From the NCBI GenBank assembly GCA_945896675.1, contig CAMDEM010000020.1, forward strand, positions 1 through 37,227: a stretch of 37,227 nt of DNA, given 5' to 3'. Made by a program: the position numbers and the translations under genes. The stretch comes from Cyanobium sp. NIES-981 (GTDB lineage: Bacteria > Cyanobacteriota > Cyanobacteriia > PCC-6307 > Cyanobiaceae). Positions 35,071 through 37,227 of the stretch are shown one piece after another; within the stretch, counting starts at the first letter, position 1; every line of letters begins with the position of its first letter. The notes under the pieces are model-generated. The model saw only the letters and a list, made by a program, of their open reading frames with translations. It ran no database searches and was not told the origin of the DNA.

Positions 35071-36573
35071 TTACCTGGCGTCGGAGTTCGTTACGCCCCG
35101 CAATCTGCTGGCCGGCCGGGCCCGGCCGCTGCTGGCCCATTGCTTGAAGCCATCGAGCTGCTCTTTGGCCGTGCGGGAGAGGGGCACCAGTTGGCTGGCG
35201 GCGGTGATCAGATCGGCTTCGCCAAAGTCGCGATTTTCGCCGAAGGCCAGGTGCATGGCCTCAATCACGGTTTGCTCCAGCTCGGCGCCTGAGAAGCCTT
35301 CGGTTCGATCGGCCAGGACCTCGAGGGGAATGGTGTGGGCGGGCCTGCGCCGACCCAGCTGTAAATCGAGAATGGCCCTGCGCTCTTCGGTGGTTGGGAG
35401 GTCCAGCAGGAAGATTTCATCGAAGCGCCCCTTGCGCAGCAGTTCGGCGGGCAGTTTTTCCACCCCATTGGCTGTCGCCACCACAAACACTGCGCTGGTT
35501 TTTTCCGCCATCCAGGTGAGCAGGCTGGCCAGCACCCGTTGGCTGGTGCCGCCATCGCTGCGGGGATCACCACCGAAGCCTTTGTCGATTTCATCGATCC
35601 ACAGCACACAGGGTGCCATGGCTTCGGCCCGCTGGATCATGTCGCGGGTTCGGGCCTCCGATGCCCCCACCAGGCCGGCAAACAACCGGCCCACATCCAG
35701 CCGCAACAGCGGCATGCCCCAGCTGTGGGCGATGGCTTTGGCGGTGAGGGATTTGCCGGTGCCCTGGGGCCCCACCAGCAAGACACCCCGGGGCACGGGA
35801 AGGCCGTAGCGCTCGGCTTCTTCGCTGAAGGCCCGGTGGCGCTGGTCGAGCCAATGCTTGAGGGCTTCGAGGCCGCCGATGTCGGCGGGGGTGGCCTCGC
35901 TGGGGCAGTACTCCAGCAGTTCACTTTTGGCGATGGCCTGGCGCTTCTCTTCCAGGACCTCGGCGAGATCCTCGCCGCCCAGGCAACCCCGGCGGGCCAG
36001 GGCCCGGGCAGCGATTTGACGGACCCGTTGCTCACTGAGGCCATGGCAGGCGGCGGTGAGTTGCTCCAGCACCGCCGCCTCCAGGGGCATCCCACTGGCC
36101 CTGGCAATGGAGCCCAACAGCTCGCCGATGGCGGCGGCATCGGGGAGGGGCAGCTCGAGCAGGGTGATGCAATCCTCCAGCTCCCTGGGCAGCAGCCATT
36201 CCGGTGCCGTGATCACCAGGGTGCGGGGCACCTGGCGCAGGCTGGAGGCCAGGTTGCGCAGGCGCCGGCAGATGGCAGGGTCATCGCTGTAACGGTGGAA
36301 ATCCCGCAGCAGCAGGATCGCTCCCTGGCCCTCGGGGAGTCCATCCAGGCTGGCCAGGGCTGCCATGGGATTGCGGGCCGCTTCGCCCTGGCGGTTTGGG
36401 GCTCCGCTGAGACCATCGATGAAATCCCAGCGCAGCAGGCTGCGGCCACCGAGCCGTTGGGCTGCGGCCTCCAGCAACACCTCCACCCGTTCCTCTTCCA
36501 GGCTGCGGATCCACAGGATTGGGCTGCGGGAGCGAATCAGCAGGTCGAGTTGATCAGCCCAGGCTTGGCTCAT
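35071..36573 (-). CDS. Ycf46-like AAA ATPase
   Basis: The 500-residue protein has a degenerate N-terminal ATPase-like half (ILWIRSLEEERVEVLLEAAA, AILLLRDFHRY) and a canonical AAA domain. That domain has Walker A GPQGTGKS (268-275), Walker B VLWIDEID (323-330), sensor VVATANGVEKLP and RKGRFDEIFLLDLP, with the expected second-region-of-homology arginines. This arrangement matches plastid/cyanobacterial Ycf46, whose role is not firmly known (CO2/bicarbonate use has been suggested). It follows the YceD gene by 13 bp. Confidence 0.92.
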   Translation of the reverse strand: MSQAWADQLDLLIRSRSPILWIRSLEEERVEVLLEAAAQRLGGRSLLRWDFIDGLSGAPNRQGEAARNPMAALASLDGLPEGQGAILLLRDFHRYSDDPAICRRLRNLASSLRQVPRTLVITAPEWLLPRELEDCITLLELPLPDAAAIGELLGSIARASGMPLEAAVLEQLTAACHGLSEQRVRQIAARALARRGCLGGEDLAEVLEEKRQAIAKSELLEYCPSEATPADIGGLEALKHWLDQRHRAFSEEAERYGLPVPRGVLLVGPQGTGKSLTAKAIAHSWGMPLLRLDVGRLFAGLVGASEARTRDMIQRAEAMAPCVLWIDEIDKGFGGDPRSDGGTSQRVLASLLTWMAEKTSAVFVVATANGVEKLPAELLRKGRFDEIFLLDLPTTEERRAILDLQLGRRRPAHTIPLEVLADRTEGFSGAELEQTVIEAMHLAFGENRDFGEADLITAASQLVPLSRTAKEQLDGFKQWASSGRARPASRLRGVTNSDAR

Positions 36574-36586
36574 GGGGGCGAGGGCC

Positions 36587-37156
36587 TCAGGGTTTGAGCT
36601 GGCCTAGGGCAGCCCAGCGGGGATCACCGCCCCGGCCATCGCTACTCCAGGTGGGTGGACCCGGGCACTCGGAACCGCAGTGGTTGACCATGGGCAACTG
36701 CAGGCTCAGCTGCTCGAATACCCAGTGCTCTGGATCGAAGCTGCCCCGGGGATTTAGCAGGTCGCAGGCGTCGGCATCCAGCTCGAGGAGTTGGTCTTCT
36801 GGGTTAATCGCTTCTTTTTCGCTCGCCGCTCCTGGGCTCGCTTCGCCCAGCCAGATGGATTCGTCGGCGCTGGCTTGGAGGGGGTGGTTGAAATGCTGCA
36901 GGCAGCGGTCGCAGCAGAGGGTCACGATGGTTGCCGCCTGACCCTTCACCGCCAGCACGGTGCCCCGGTGCTCCACCGTGAGTTGGCCGCGCACGGGGGT
37001 GAGCGTATCGAGGCCAGCTATGGCTTGCTCGATCTGCCAGCGGTGAGCCGTTCCGAGGGCCTTGAGCTCCTGGATGAGGATCGGGTGCAGGGGATCGCTC
37101 AAGGCTGGTGGAAGGGGCTGGTTTTTTGGCCTTTTACTTTTTAGCCTTGGGCTCAA
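36587..37156 (-). CDS. YceD/DUF177 family protein
   Basis: Up to 189 residues with LDTLTPVRGQLTVEHRGTVL, the CxxC-containing LCCDRCLQHFNHPLQASADE, DQLLELDADACDLLNPRGSF and C-terminal NHCGSECPGPP. This is the DUF177 (YceD) pattern; relatives precede rpmF or act in 23S rRNA accumulation. The TTG start at 37156 makes it overlap the upstream gene by 23 nt; another TTG at 37102 is equally possible. The run yidC?-yceD-ycf46 looks like one operon. Confidence 0.82.
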   Translation of the reverse strand: MSPRLKSKRPKNQPLPPALSDPLHPILIQELKALGTAHRWQIEQAIAGLDTLTPVRGQLTVEHRGTVLAVKGQAATIVTLCCDRCLQHFNHPLQASADESIWLGEASPGAASEKEAINPEDQLLELDADACDLLNPRGSFDPEHWVFEQLSLQLPMVNHCGSECPGPPTWSSDGRGGDPRWAALGQLKP

Positions 37157-37227
37157 ACGGCAAGCGACCGATGCCCCCGCCTGCCCCTGCCACAGCGGGC
37201 TGCTGGTTCATTTGTTGATCCAGGATT
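37134..37227 (-). CDS. C-terminus of a protein, probably YidC/Oxa1 insertase (partial)
   Basis: Thirty residues before a TAA stop: MNQQPAVAGAGGGIG then RLPFEPKAKK. The 'LPFEPK.KK' end and the position just upstream of a YceD and Ycf46-like gene suggest the membrane insertase YidC. The visible part is only the tail, so the identity is inferred mainly from gene order. Confidence 0.45.
   Translation of the reverse strand, partial: ILDQQMNQQPAVAGAGGGIGRLPFEPKAKK

Overview
The window looks like chromosome from a GC-rich unicellular picocyanobacterium of the Cyanobium / Synechococcus type. This rests on the gene complement: ClpR next to ClpP, a PIN-TRAM protein, DUF4359, a Ycf46-type AAA ATPase, a lumen-type pentapeptide-repeat protein, cyanobacterial-type lipoamide dehydrogenase and a C-DES-like lyase. 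Most of it is dense, GC-rich housekeeping sequence with very short or negative intergenic distances. Several genes start with GTG or TTG and are stop-start coupled.

Left edge (1-735) is a small accessory patch. It holds the end of an IS3-type insertion sequence, a ribbon-helix-helix (RHH) coding remnant abutting it, and a second RHH gene in the opposite direction. From 735 to 6057 come a YciI-like protein (+) and a leftward run: PIN-TRAM, clpR, clpP, ilvC, cobD and a small conserved-looking protein. From 6097 to 13406 are hemW (+), which overlaps panB tail to tail, then panB (-), the SRP RNA gene ffs (+), and a leftward division/cell-wall/tRNA-modification run miaB-ddl-hypothetical-ftsQ-ftsZ. 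ftsZ has a tandem-repeat leader.

From 13460 to 18965 is the most distinctive metabolic block. It consists of a dipeptide epimerase/DgcA-like gene coupled to a DUF1611/DgcN-like gene, an antisense tRNA-His with its terminator lying inside the end of the DUF1611 ORF, then DUF4359, a cytosine-deaminase-like amidohydrolase and a GlcD-like FAD oxidase, coupled by 4-nt overlaps. Together these could form a D-glutamate/muropeptide or N-heterocycle salvage module; this is inference.

From 18992 to 31269 are a pentapeptide-repeat protein, folC, argD, tRNA-Leu(CAA) and murA (all leftward), then tRNA-Leu(CAG), a small hypothetical, a SpoU methyltransferase, lpdA and trpC (rightward), rpsD with a strong terminator (leftward), yidD, a glutaredoxin-like gene and murE (rightward), and a C-DES/aminotransferase class V gene (leftward).

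From about 31270 to 33990 there is an AT-richer, gene-poor island. It holds a DUF4239/bestrophin-like membrane gene broken by a single-base frameshift at a homopolymer, small uncertain ORFs, palindromes, a secreted pilin-G/H-like protein without a prepilin leader, and an unknown 89-91-residue protein. After 34000 the core resumes with an MscS-type channel, a tiny membrane protein, a Ycf46-like AAA ATPase, a YceD/DUF177 protein and the C-terminus of a gene that is probably yidC.

Short 12- or 15-bp tandem duplications recur at four separate sites: the ftsZ leader, the folC 5' end, the pentapeptide signal peptide and the island membrane protein.
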